Shown here piece after piece: positions 22,869-34,168 of a stretch of 64,000 bases of DNA. Every line of letters begins with the position of its first letter. The stretch's first letter is position 1. The stretch is from NCBI GenBank assembly GCA_025917655.1, contig CP084619.1, positions 2,461,001-2,525,000 of the forward strand, in the 5' to 3' direction. Origin of the DNA: Chlorella sorokiniana. Lineage: Eukaryota; Chlorophyta; Trebouxiophyceae; Chlorellales; Chlorellaceae. The position numbers and the translations under genes were made by a program. A model generated the notes under the pieces. The model was not told the DNA's origin, did no database searches, and saw only the letters and a list, made by a program, of their open reading frames with translations.

Positions 22869-22873
22869 TGTAA
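22869..22873 (+). terminator. Candidate TGTAA polyadenylation signal (CutA)
   Basis: TGTAA, the usual green-algal polyadenylation signal, about 110 bp after the CutA stop and 167 bp before the next start. Confidence 0.5.
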
Positions 22874-23039
22874 CGCCATGATTCCTGGAAAAAAGATCAA
22901 AAAAGAAGCGCCGGCGCCCTGCCAGCTGTGAAAGATCACTTCCACGTGCCTGTCCGCTCATGAAATCAAGACGGAAACCCGTTCGGTGCCTTTCACGCGC
23001 CAAAGGCGCCTGCAGCTGAAACGCTAGAGTGGCACACCC

Positions 23040-23897
23040 ATGTCCTGCCTGTCCGCCGTTCCAGCCGCGCCTGTTGACCCCCTCATATGTCGGATTTGCC
23101 TGGAAGAAACGCAGGATCAACCAGGTCTGTCTCGAAATGAAGGGGCTTTGCGCTGGCTTCTCATCTCCTGGCTGCTCCTGGGCCTTGGCTGACTCTAGCT
23201 GGTGCATTGATGATGGTCGAGGATGGAGCGGCCGAGCAGCACCATCTGCGACACGGTGGCTGTTGCTCCACTTCCCCCGCTCCTGCAGGCGCTGGCGTTG
23301 TCTCAAGGTGCAAGTGCGCAACCGGCATCCATGACCGCTGCCTGTTGCAGTGGTTGCTTTCCTTGAATGAGCGCGAGAGCGTGCAAGCCTGCGAGCTGTG
23401 CACGGAGCGCTGGCAGGGCGAAATTACAGGTGGGAGGTGACGTGGGTGTGCGGAGTGCCGGCAGCGGAGAGCGCGTTGCAAAGCAGCTGCTTCACATTGT
23501 TCAATTCTCCATTGCCCGGTTTGCAGTCAGCGTGTCAGCTTTAGCAGAGGGCGTGACGGGGCTGAGGAAGCAGGCTTTGGGCTGTATGCGCCTGTACGCA
23601 GCGTTGGCCGTCCAGATGGAGGCCAGCCTTACCGCGATGCATCTGCACGTGAGGCAGGCGGTGGAGGCGATGCGACAGGCAAGTGACCAGCGGCAGCGTC
23701 AGTTTGAGCAAGTCAAGCAGCAAATACTGCACAATATTCGCGAGCAACGTGAGTGGCAGTGCCGGCGCAAGCGCGCGCTGCTTCCCTGGCTGCCAGGCGC
23801 TACGATGGTGCTGGCAGGCGCATTCTTGGCGGGTGCCCACTGGAACCAAGGCCTCCAGCTGCGTGCAGCGACAGCAAGAGCAGGGATACGGACGTGA
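23040..23897 (+). CDS. RING-CH (MARCH-type) membrane E3 ubiquitin ligase
   Basis: Three exons. Exon 1 starts MSCLSAVPAAPVDPLICRIC and ends LEETQDQP at a GTCTG donor near 23131. Exon 2 continues VVSRCKCATGIHDRCLLQWL and ACELCTERWQGEIT. Together they make the C4HC3 RING-CH finger (C-x2-C, C-x-C, H-x2-C, C-x2-C). Exon 3 begins VSVSALAEGVTGLRKQALGC, continues with an amphipathic helix rich in Gln and Arg (VEAMRQASDQRQRQFEQVKQ) and ends with one hydrophobic segment, LPGATMVLAGAFLAGAHW, near the C-terminus. MARCH proteins ubiquitinate membrane proteins; here a single C-terminal anchor is likely, whereas most MARCH proteins have two. It converges with the small membrane-protein gene. Confidence 0.82.
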
Positions 23898-24075
23898 GGC
23901 GGGCCACAGCCAGGCTGAGCTCTCAGCCAGCATCTGCCGGTGGCAGCCATGGCAGCGGAGTGTTGTCTCTTGAACCTGCTCCCTTGAATCTGCCATGCAC
24001 ATCCTGTCACCCATCCCGCTTGCTGCGCACTGAATCAAAGTACACCCAAACTGCTGCGCGTTTTCCCTGCCAACG

Positions 24076-24080
24076 TTACA
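24076..24080 (-). terminator. Candidate TGTAA signal (small membrane-protein gene)
   Basis: TTACA on the plus strand reads TGTAA on the minus strand, about 166 bp after the stop at 24246. Confidence 0.45.
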
Positions 24081-24149
24081 TCTCCTTTCTTGACATTCAC
24101 TTATTGCTAGACTTCTTGCCATGAACTGTGTTCCTTTGTGACCTGTCCT

Positions 24150-24154
24150 TGTAA
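24150..24154 (+). terminator. Candidate TGTAA signal (RING-CH gene)
   Basis: TGTAA about 250 bp after the RING-CH stop, in an AT-richer stretch. It lies beyond the opposing gene's own signal at 24076-24080. Confidence 0.45.
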
Positions 24155-24245
24155 CCTCCTTTATGCAAAACCATCAGCTTTGACACAGCTGCGTCAAGCT
24201 TAGCTCAGAAATGCTGACTGGGCTGCAGGTCCGCTCAACACAGCC

Positions 24246-25086
24246 TCAGGAAACGCTGGTTGGGCTGCAGACCGTCAGCAGCAGCCACAGCAGTGAGCCA
24301 TGCGTGAGCATGTCGAAGGCGGTTCCGGCGAAGAACCAGGCAAGTTCTGCCGCACCATATTTTCCCGTCGCCAGGCGCCTGCGCGCGTCGGTGGAGGACA
24401 GGCGGATGACGCGCTCCGTGTGGCGGGTGTCCCAGGTGGCGATGTAAAAGACGTGCAGCGCGGCATGCAGGGTGCAAACGACCAGCACCGCTAGCGGGAC
24501 GCGCGCCGCACCGCCTGCATGGCCACCAAGACAATCAACAGCCTCTGAATTCTCACTGTTCTGCTTGTTATCAACCCCACGGGTAAATCGCGCAACACGT
24601 GCACGTGCAAAGCCGCATGTCAACAACAGGGCACCGGTCACCTGTGGGAGATGGGCAGGCGCGCTGCACCGCCGCAAGCGCCACCCAGGGCGACAGCAGG
24701 TCGAACACGAAGTAGTAGCGGCGCCCCTTCAGCGCCTCATAGCTGTGGTCAGGGCCGATACCAAACAGCACCTGGACGAAACGCTGGGGCGCGGTTTGTG
24801 TCGGAGCAGCCTCCGGTCAGCTTCCCAACACCGCCGCTTATTCAGCCAGCGCCCCCGCCCATGCGCAACACTCTGCCGCCCGCAGCAGCGGCATTTATCT
24901 TCGGGGCCAGCGTGGCTGCATAGGTGCCTAGATCAACGCTGCCCCAACCTTTGCGTGCGTGGCAAGCAGGAACAGCTCGGACAGCGCGGCCAGGAGCGCA
25001 GGCTGCGGCAAGCGGCCCAAGGTAGCTGCCGCTCGCACGGTGACTGGGTGCACAAGTGTACCAGCCCATCCCATCGCAGCGGACAT
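24246..25086 (-). CDS. Small multi-span membrane protein, unrecognised
   Basis: Three exons. Exon 1 starts at 25086 (MSAAMGWAGTLVHPVTVRAA) and includes LPQPALLAALSELFLLATHA. Exon 2 gives VLFGIGPDHSYEALKGRRYY followed by FVFDLLSPWVALAAVQ. Exon 3 contains VTGALLLTCGFARARV, VPLAVLVVCTLHAALHVFYI, the polar motif TWDTRHTERVIRLSS, and a last hydrophobic pair (AAELAWFFAGTAFDMLTHGS, LLWLLLTVC). Four to six membrane segments are plausible. I do not recognise the family. The Trp-Asp-Thr-Arg-His motif and HVFYIAT block look conserved rather than random. Orientation and intron signals are good; exon edges are approximate. Confidence 0.68.
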
Positions 25087-25355
25087 GATTCAGGTTGAGC
25101 GTGGTGGTGTGAAGCAGCAGAGGGGGCAAACAACAGCAGTTGCCCACGCCCTGGGTCCCTCGAACTGCACGTCTGAACCTTGTGGCACTGGTTGCAACGA
25201 CAGCCGTGAAACGAGCAGCCTAGGACAGTGTGTTGAGGGGATGTGAGGCGCGATGAAATGAAACAGGGCTGCACCACGTGTGCAGTTAACCACCGCGCCC
25301 GCAGCTTGATGGAAGCTGCTGCCCAGCTTAGCAGCTTGGCGCAGCCACGAAGCTG

Positions 25356-27975
25356 TCATAGTTGCATAGGCATGCCGCTGCCATCCTCGTTGTTCGCTGT
25401 GGCTTCTTCATCAAGCGCCACCTGAGGGTCCAGGGGGCGCGATCATACACAAAGCATGGCTGTTCAAGCCCCAGGGACAGCCTGGCCACGCACAACTCAA
25501 CACAAACCTGGCTGCCACTGCAAGGTTCCTCCTCCCGCCCCACCCTGCCGTCCCTACCTTGAAGCCAGCCTGCCCCTCCCCGCCCCCACACCCCGCTCCC
25601 AGCCACCTGCAGGTTGCGTATCTTCTTGGCCAGCACCTCGCAGGCGGTGAGCACAATGTCCTCGGGCGCAGCACGCCGGTGCCCTCCACCCGGAAGATGA
25701 AGGTGTCCTGGGGGGGCAGGTCGCGTGGTGGAAGCATGTGAGCATGTGCGTGTGTGGATGGGCGGGTGGCAGTGGGTTGATGCATGCAAGCACGTGCCCA
25801 GAGCAGGGCAAAGAGCGGCGGACGTGCCCAACGTGGAGCCGCTGCTGCGCCTGCCGTAACAGCTGCCATGCCCATGCCGCCGCCTGACCCCACCCCCCCC
25901 CCCGGGGGTACACCTGCTTCTGTTTGATGTCCACCAGCCCTGGCTTGCCCATTTCCTCCGCCTTGGCCAGCACCTCGCCGTCGTACTGGTACAGCTCGGG
26001 GTCAACCACCTCCACCTGGTGTCGGGGGGTGGGCGGGAGGGCGTGGGCGTGGGTGGGTGACAGCAGGATGGGGCTGGATGGTTTTCGCTACTGTTGCGTT
26101 TCTCTATCTATCCAACAAATGGGGCAAGAGAAGGGGAATTGCGAGCATGGGATCGAGCCGAGGCAAAGTGAGGGTGGCAAGGGAAGGGATGGTGCCGCCG
26201 CCATGGCCGGGCAGGGTTGGGAAAGCAACGGGGAGTGAAAGCTAGGGCTCGGCGGACCCTGCGGCCTGCGCCCAGCAGAGAACATGGCGTGGGAGGGCAG
26301 GCAAGCAGGCCCCAGGCCGCACCCTGTGCGTCAACTTGTTGAGGCGGAAGGTCTTGCGTGGGTCGGCCGCACACCACTCCTCCTTCTGCTCATCTGCGGG
26401 GCAGACGTGGCGGGGATGGGTGTGTGGATACAACCAGGGTGTCGAGCTGCCAGCAAGGGGCGTGCAGGCCTGTTGTCCTTCCCTGCCAGCACGAGCGCTG
26501 CCCGGCAGGTCGGCGCCCAGGCAGCGGCCACATGCCGAGGCAGTGAGCGTCGCCACACCACACGCCACCTCCGTCCGCCCTCTGGGCCACCCACCCGTGA
26601 GCGTGTCCATCAGCGCATGGTTGATGGTGATCTCCGGCTGGTACTGTGGCAGGGGGCAGGGGGCAGGGAAGACGGTGCCGCTGGCTTGCCCGACACACTG
26701 GCGCCTGTCTGCGCATCGGCACTACCAAACGCCCGCAGCACCTCTCCTTTGCACACCACCGGGGCACCGCACCCTGCCAGTTTCGTACCTGGAAGACGCA
26801 GGTGGCCACGGGCATCCACTTGGCATGGTCCTTGGCGATGCCCTTGCGGGCCACCGCGCGCAGCCGCAGCTCCTGGTTGCGCCGCATCTTCACCAGCAGG
26901 ATGCCTTTGTCGGCGTGGTCGCGGTAGCCCACGGGGTGGATGTCTGCGGGGGGGGGGACTGGGCTTTGAACCTTTAGAGCGAGGCATTCTCATGAAAAAA
27001 AGGTGCAAGCCGCGAGCGAGCCTAGGCAGCAGCGCCGTTCTGCAGTCGCCCGGCTGGAAGCAACGGATCGAGCGCTGCAGTAGCAGGCCGGGTTGTGGCC
27101 GCACCTGGGCAGTTGGGATCCAGCTGCAGGTCCTTGGACGTGACAGAGATGGTGTCGTCACTGGTGCACTTCACGTCCAGCACAAAGTGGACGTCCAGGA
27201 AATCGTCGTCGTCTGGCCATGACAAAAAAGGGGTGGGTGGGGAATGGGGGTGGGGTGAATGTGTGTGTGCAAGGTGCTGGTGTGCCGGGTTTGGGGTAGG
27301 AAGAGAGGCCAGCTCAGCCCTATGCCCCGGGCCCGTCAGGCCCCTGCACCCTGCAGGCGGGGCGCCGCGCTGCCCCAACCGCTGCCCTGCCCACTGCCCA
27401 CACGTGCACACAGACGCGATGCAAACGGCTGCCAAGCACAGCAGCTACGACTTCCCCAGAAGCACGAACAAGAGCTGGATCTCGTGCCCACCCGCCAGCT
27501 CGTAGATGGACTTCATGTCGTGCACGCGGTGCGACACCAGCGGCACCAGCCCCAGCCGGTGCGCGATGAACTCGTCGTTCAGCACCGTGGTGTTGGCCTC
27601 AAACTCCACCAGCTCGATGGCGATGGTGGGGACCTGCGGCAGGCAGCAGGGGAGCACGGGTGGGGCGGCGGCCTGCCGCCGGTGGCACCCAGAAGCGGTG
27701 GTGCGGCAAACGGCAACCATGCACCAGCAACCCTCTGCTAGGGGACGAGTGTAGCACAGGATGCAGCACAAGCTGGGTCACGCTTGGGGATGGCTGTTTT
27801 TGTGCCTGCCAGTGATCTGCGGTGGCTGCCGCATGCGGCGTACCTCCACGAGAATGATGCGGCGCAGCGCGTTGGCCATGGACACATCTGTCTTCTTCAG
27901 CACAAACTCGCAGTAATCCTCTGTGAGCTTGCGCAGCTCAACCTCGGGCTGTCGCCGCAAGCCGGCGCGTGCCAT
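25356..27975 (-). CDS. RPB3: RNA polymerase II subunit RPB3 (plant NRPB3-like)
   Basis: Alpha-like subunit that dimerises with RPB11 to nucleate polymerase II assembly. Starts at 27975 ([20 protein letters not shown]) with the alpha motif [16 protein letters not shown], then [20 protein letters not shown] and [19 protein letters not shown]. Downstream: [90 protein letters not shown], and [18 protein letters not shown] across one missing base near 25664. It ends [21 protein letters not shown] at 25356. The long C-terminal half, with [13 protein letters not shown], matches plants rather than animals. The zinc-binding cysteine loop of RPB3 appears absent (see findings). Confidence 0.94.
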
Positions 27976-28383
27976 CTTGCCGCCGCCCGCTGCACCGCCG
28001 CCGCTTGCCCTGCACGCCTCTCCCGCGCGCCTTCCTCGTGCTCCTGCCCCCTAGACGCTGTTACTACACAAAGATGAGGCCCGACGTGCCGTCGCACGCA
28101 CGGGCAGCTCGACAAGGCGCTGGGCGGTCTCAGGCGTTGATGGACACCAGGAGCCCTCAGTTTTCCGTCATTGAGCCGATCAATATCACTGATGTCGAAC
28201 TTTGAGCTGCGATTGCCGCTTGTGCAGGATTGTCGTGTTTTGGAGGTCTCTGTCTGCAAGCGGCGCTCTCGAACTTAACAAGAAAAATAGTCTGAGTGGG
28301 TTGATGGATTGGTACAACTTGTAACAGCACGCGAGCACCGTGTTGCCGCCATGAAGGCGGGCCCAGCATGCGACGCGAGCGCT
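27976..28383. other. Intergenic region, GPATCH11 3' side / RPB3 promoter
   Basis: About 410 bp between two leftward genes. It holds the GPATCH11 3'UTR and the RPB3 promoter. Nothing further recognised. Confidence 0.4.
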
Positions 28384-29536
28384 TCACTCGTGGTCGGCCT
28401 CTGTAAGCCCAGGGCAGTGCTGCTGCATGTCAGCCGCGCTGTCATACCGACATCCACAGTACATGCAGTAACAGTACACACCTCGTAGCCGCGATAAAAG
28501 CGCTGCGAGCTGCTCAGCCGGGGCCAACGCCTGCCACGCCTCCAGCTCGCGCTCTCGCCGCTGCGCCTCCTCCGATCCACCCTCGCGGTCCTGGCCTGCG
28601 TCGCCAGCTGAGCGCTGGTCTGAGGCCGTCCCGGCCGCCTGCCGTGCGTACAGCTGCGCAAAATCGGCAGCCTCCTCTCGCCCAGCACGGATGGCAGCGC
28701 CCGCCTCTGCGGTGTGGCAAGGCTCGCAAGTCTCCAGCAGCTCGTCAGCAGACGCTGCAGCGGACGTGCCAGCCAGCGAGGCCGCCGCTGCAGCCTGGTA
28801 GGGCGGCACAGACCACAACGCGCTCCAAGCGATGCCTGCGTCGCTGTCCAGAGTCTCACAAGCCTGCTGGGCCTTGCGAACCTGGCCCTCCAGCCGGCGC
28901 GCGGCGGCCGCCGCAGCGGTGCGCTGCTGGTACTGCAGCCGCTGGTCACGCAGGCTGGCCTCGACCGCCGCGCCGCTTCCGCGGCGCGCTGCTCCGACCG
29001 ACGCTCCCGCAGCCGCTGCTGCTCCCGCGCCGCAGCCTTCTTGCTGACGGCCCCCAGACCCAGCTTGTCCTGCTTGAGAAGCAGCGGGATGGGCTCCGCC
29101 AGGCCCGTGCCACTCTTGCCGATGCGCTGCCCTTCAGAGTAGCCCATGGCCTTCAACAGCTTGAAGCCTCTGCGTGGCGCGCCGGGCCGGGAAGTGGGGA
29201 GGCTCACAATCGGGCAGGCACTTTGATCAGGGGCTGGATGGCCTGTTCGGCCCAGCAATGGCGTGCTCAAGGAACAGGATGCATAACAGAGGCATGTGGG
29301 GCCTGCAAGTCATCCTCTCACTTGTTGTCTGTGCCGATGGGCTGGCTCAGTGCCTCGTCTCGCTTGTCGGCGGCGGTGCCACGTGACCGCTTGTTCCCAC
29401 TGCGCTTCTGCTGCTCATGCTTCTCAACTGCTGCCACATCTGCCGCCGCTTGCTGCTCGTAGCGCTGCAGCAGAGCATCCAGCTCATCCTCTTCGTCAGA
29501 GCCAGCCTGACCATGGTTGGGCTGGACGGCGCTCAT
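28384..29536 (-). CDS. GPATCH11: G-patch domain protein GPATCH11
   Basis: Exon 1 (29536-about 29320) starts MSAVQPNHGQAGSDEEDELD with acidic and Gln-rich sequence. Exon 2 has the G-patch core: GFKLLKAMGYSEGQRIGKSG then TGLAEPIPLLLKQDKLGLGA. A basic coiled stretch follows (AAAREQQRLRERRSEQRAAE), then RLEGQVRKAQQACETLDSDA. The C-terminus LLSRLRGVYCYCMYCGCRYD and CPGLTEADHE is the diagnostic GPATCH11 zinc-like tail with the family's YCYC-WCG pattern. G-patch proteins bind and activate DEAH helicases; GPATCH11 is associated with splicing and kinetochores in animals. One missing base lies near 28961-28972. Head-to-head with the F-box gene. Confidence 0.9.
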
Positions 29537-30002
29537 ACGCAGCAGTCACGGCGGCGATGCTGGTGTGTCTGAAGCTCTTGTGCTGCACTCGTCGCTTAAT
29601 TGCGCTCCACAATGTCGGCTGATAACTCTAACTACTGGGAACACACTTTCAGACGCAGCCAGCAGAAAAACGCAGTGGCTGAAAGCACCAACTCTCGAAA
29701 TGGTCACGGCGCAATCTTAATTATGATGCAATGCACTGACGTTGCTGCCCATATCCATCGTCATGAACAGCTGACCATGTGCCGTGCTGGGCGGGACCTT
29801 GCGCTGGCGACAGGGTTTCGTTTCCCACCTTCTTTGCTATCTGTGAAACTATGTCGTCACACTTCCTTGTGTTGCTGTCTTTCGACCACAGCTCAACCAA
29901 CAATAGCTTGTCGCATATTTCGCTCCCAACACTCCGCGTGGTCGCCTCGTTGAACGTATAGACGGTGTTCTAGAGTTACCTACATTCAAAGAATCAGTGT
30001 CG
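29537..30002. promoter_or_regulatory. Divergent promoter, GPATCH11 / F-box-YccV gene
   Basis: About 470 bp of clearly lower GC separates the two start codons. No open frame of quality and no recognised motif. Confidence 0.45.
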
Positions 30003-33000
30003 ATGGCGCAGGAGTGCCTGAAGGCGGCAGAGGCATCCCGGCCGCCAGTGCTGCCAGCACCTGACGCCCAGCTGCTGGACGAGAGCGCCTCTCCACACGT
30101 GCTGTCACTGCCAGCAGAAGTTGAACTCCACATACTGTCCAGGCTATCTGCCGCTGATTTGGCCGCATGCATGGCTACGTGCCGTGCCTGGCGGCAGGCA
30201 GCAGCAGCGCCTGAGCTGTGGCGGGCGCTCAGTGACGCGCGCTGGCGGCACGGCAGTCGCCTCGGGCCGACTGCACAGCTCCAGCGGGAGGGCCGCTGGC
30301 TAGAGTTCTACTGTGAGCGCCGCAAGGTGAGACGCTCGCACAACGCGAAATGGGCGAGCTGAGGCGGAGCGCGCAATCCTGAGATTCCAGCAGCGTTGGG
30401 TGCCTTCCTGCTTGCCCAGCCGTGTTTCTGGTGCTCTTCCCTCCGGCCTGTAGCTGGATGCCTCTGTGCTGGCCCTGCTGGCGGAGCTGCCTTGGCCCGA
30501 CAAGCACACTGACGCCATGCTCCAGCTGCGGCAGCTGCCCTTCCCAGACGTACGGAGTGTGCTGGCAGTGGCAGCTGCTGGCTGCGCCGGCCGCGGCGCA
30601 GAGTGGCCCGACGCCGCGGCGACATGCGCGGCGGCGCCGTGCGGCGCCCCTTACTGGGCACGCTTTGCCCTTGAGGAGCTGCTTGTGCGGTACCGTGCCG
30701 ATTGCCTGCGTGCTGCATCAGTGAGGGTGGACACGATTGAGGCCGTGCTTGCAGAACGTGAAGCAGCAACGCACAGCTCATCGCAGCAGGTGTCTGGCCA
30801 GCAGCAACCGGAGCAGCAGCAGGCGCAGCAGCAGATTGGCGAGGAAGACGCGACGGGCGCAGATGCTTCCAGCGGGAGCCGAGCAGCGCTCCCGGAGCAG
30901 CAGCAGCGGGCGGCGCACGGCGGCTGTTTGGCTGGCGAGGAGCCCGCTCCCTGGGACCTGCCCGCCGCCGAGCTGCGGGCGCAGCCCCCCGCAGTGCTGC
31001 ACCGCCTGCACGCGCTGGCGTATGAGGAAGGGGCGCTGGCTTTGGCGCACGTGCACGCCCCAGTCGCTGAGCTGGGCTGGGTGGCGCAGGCGCTGGATGC
31101 GCTGGCGACGGAGCTCCGCCGCCGCATGGCCGCCGCAGGTGCCTGCATGTGCTTGGGGGCTAGGGCCTCCTGCTCCCCGCATGCAAAGCCTGCCACGTGG
31201 CGCGTGGCAAGCCGAAGAGCGCACCTTCCCGGCCCTTTGCAGGCGTGGCGGGTGGCCTGCCCGCGCTGCGCCTGCTGGGCCAGCTGTTGTTTGGTGAGGG
31301 CCCCCCTCGGCACCCCCGCTTTGCCAGCATCCCGCCGCCAGATGGGTACGGGCTGGAGATCACGGTGGGTAGCGGGGCATGAAAAAGGGGGAGGTGCTGT
31401 GGGCGGCATCCAAGCGTACAGTTCCCATGCTCCCTCTTTCCAGCTGCGGCTTGCCCATGCTGACATCCTTGCCTTGAGCCCTGGCGTGCAGCGCTGTCTC
31501 CCTCTGCCTTGCATACCCCCTTCCCACCCTTCCCTCCCGCTTTCTCCTCCTCCTTCACTCGGAACCTGCCCCCCCCTCCCCCGGGGCCTGACAACAGGGC
31601 AACCGCGAGCGCTACTACGAGCCCTCCAACTCGCTGCTGGATGCGGTGCTGACGCAGCGCGAGGGCATCCCAATCTCCCTCGCCGTGCTGGCGGTGGCAG
31701 TGGCGGCGCGGGCAGGCCTGCCCCTCGCCCCCTCAACGTGCCCATGCACGTGGTGTGCGGCCTGGTGGGTGGGGGTGGGTGGGGGGCGCGCGCGCAGCTC
31801 AAGGAAGGGGTCGTGCGCTGCTCGCCACAGGCTGCAACGACCCACAGCCGATGCGGGGGGCAGTGCAGAGTTGAGCGAGCGGGAAGCAGGGCAGCAAGCC
31901 TTTCCCTTACTGACCGAGTGTCTCCTGCTCTTGTGCTCCTCCCCGCTGTTGCGCCTGCAATTGTGCACTGCTGCGCCGCCGCTGCCACACAGGAGGGCGA
32001 GGCGGGCGGCGACACGTCCTGGTTCATGGACGTCTTTGATGGCGGCCGAATCATGGACGGGTGGGCGCCGCCTGGCAGCTTATGTTGAATGGCTTGGCTG
32101 TTGCGATGCAGCGCTGCTGCGTGCTCCGCTGCACCCTGCACCAGAAAAGCCGCCGCTGGCAGTCCCAGGCGCACTGTCTGCCTGCTTCCAGCTCAGCATC
32201 AGAAAAAGGGGCGACGCCCATTCAGCCCCCTCCCGGACCCCCTTCTTGCACGGCAGCGCCGAATTTTCTAGGTTTCTGGAGGGGTTGGGCCTGCCAGCGG
32301 AGCACTTTGGGCCAGATGCCAAGGCACGAAGGGTGGTGGGTGGGGCCAGGGCTTGGTGGTGCCTGTGCGCCTGGCGAGCCTTGCTCGCTGGTGTTGCCAG
32401 GCTTGGCAGTGCCTGGCCTGCGCCACCCTGCTGAGCGCTGCAGCTGCCTCCACACCAGCCCCGCCCTGCAGGCCATGACGCCACCGCAGTGCTGGCTGCG
32501 CCAGTGCCGCAATCTGCTGCACATCTATCGGGAGCAGAGCGAGTTTGGCAGGGTGAAGGCGGTGGCTCTGCTCATGGCAGCGGCGGCGCCGGAGGGCTCA
32601 GGCACGCGCCCTGCCTGGGGGCGGCCCGAGCACGCGGCCCATGCCTTGCAGCAGCTGTGGCAAGAGCAGCATGAACGGGATGGCATGCTGACGGGACGCT
32701 GCAGGCAGCAGCGCTTGCTGCCGTGCCGAGCGAGCTGGGGTCGCGCTTGGGTTCTGATCCATGCTGCCTGTGCCCAGCCAACACGCGCACCCTGCCGTGC
32801 AGCGGAGGGCATGCGGGCGGCCGTGGAGGCGGCCAATGCATGCATGGCCCTGCACCAGTACCGCGAGGCCGAAGAGCTGCTGCAGGCGGTGGGTGGGGCT
32901 TGATCGCAACCGCGGGGCTGCGCGGTTCAGCAGCGTGGCAGCAGGGTGGCGGCAGGCTTGTGCTGGCCTTGGCACGCTGCCAACACTCCATCCAGGGCAG

Positions 33001-34168
33001 AGGCATCCCAGCACATGGCGACCTCTGCCCAGCAATCTCCTGAAGCTCGCTCCGCTGCCGCCGCCCGAGTGGCTAGCGCTCGCCCTGTGCGGCTTCCCGC
33101 CCCCTGATCCCCGCAGCTGGTGGGCGGCCCCTTCCAGCTGCAGCTGGGCCATGCCGCCCGCGCTGCACGCGCCCGCGCTGCGGGCCATGCTGACAGAAAT
33201 TCGAGGGGCGGCGGAGACGTACGTGGAGCGGCAGATGACGTGAGTGCGGGCCCGGCACCCCTTGACACCTTCTTGCTGTGTCGCTCCTACCTGCTGCCTG
33301 CTGTGCTGCCTTCGTTGGGTGCCCGCATGCACCCTTGGCCGGCTGTTTGGGCGGCCCACAACCACGGGGTCTGCATCAAGGTGCGGCGCTGTGCACATCC
33401 TGTGCGTACCTGCTAAAGCGCCTGCCGCTGCCGCTGGGCACCCACCGCCTGCCTGCCGTGCAGCGTGTGCCCCGCGAGGAGGGCACAGCAGTGCAGTACC
33501 GCGTGGGCCAGGTGCTGCGGCACAAGCGATACCGTTATCGAGGACTTATCATCGGCTGGGACCCGTGCTGCCGAGCGGGCGAGGAATGGATCGCGCAGAT
33601 GGGAGTGGATCGCTTGCCGGGTGGGCGCAGCATACTGCGCCACATTCTGAGCACGCTATGGGCGCGTGCGTGTCTGATTCCTCATGCTGCACCACAGTTC
33701 CAACATTTTGAGCACGCTCTGGGCACGTGGTGTCTGCTTGCTGGGGCCGAGTCGCCAGCTAGGCAGCCGAGCCCAGCCCTGTCCCTCACCTGCCGCGCCC
33801 CTCGTGCTGCCTGCAGGCGGCCGGGACCAGCCGTTCTATCGGGTGCTGCCTGATCCCGATGACAGGCCCGGCCAGGGGGAGACGTACGTGGCGCAGGAGA
33901 ACATCCAGCCAGGCGCTGCGCGCGCTGCACAGGGACAGCTCAGGTTGGTGCAGCTGCACCTGCCAGCTATGCCCCGTCATGGCGGCTGCCACGTTGAAGC
34001 GCAAAGCTGGCTGCTCTGCCACGGCAACCCTCTGTCTGTAACAACCCTCCTCCACTGCATCGCCATGCAGGCTTTGCGCTGCATCCCGAGGCGGGGCGGT
34101 ACTCGATTCGCTGGAGCAGGGGGAGCGCGGTACAGGCTGAACGCCTGGATGCGGTTCCGCTTCCCTGA
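30003..34168 (+). CDS. FBXO21: FBXO21-like F-box / transglutaminase-like / YccV protein
   Basis: Predicted SCF substrate receptor. Exon 1 (ATG 30003) holds the F-box: LSLPAEVELHILSRLSAADL then ACMATCRAWRQAAAAPELW. A long exon carries LALLAELPWPDKHTDAM and a Gln-rich insert. The SirB1/transglutaminase-like core has YYEPSNSLLDAVLTQREGIP and ISLAVLAVAVAARAGLPL, continuing NVPMHVVCGLVG across one missing base in a C5 run at 31728-31732. Later exons: DTSWFMDVFDGGRIMDG, WLRQCRNLLHIYREQSEFGR, AANACMALHQYREAEELL. The C-terminus has the YccV/HspQ-like domain VQYRVGQVLRHKRYRYRGLI-IGWDPCCRAGEEWIAQMGVD, then FYRVLPDPDDRPGQGETYVA. Domain order equals animal FBXO21. Exon ends between 32000 and 33300 are approximate. 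Confidence 0.88.

Larger units (their letters stand above)
23898..24245. other. Convergent 3' intergenic region
   Basis: About 350 bp between the stop codons of the RING-CH gene (+) and the small membrane-protein gene (-). It holds a TGTAA signal for each strand, placed so that the transcripts should overlap. Confidence 0.5.

Noticed and set aside
28384-29536. GPATCH11 as a decayed pseudogene because of its frame break
   Set aside because: The frame break is a single missing base of the same kind seen in nearly all neighbours, and both halves are fully conserved.
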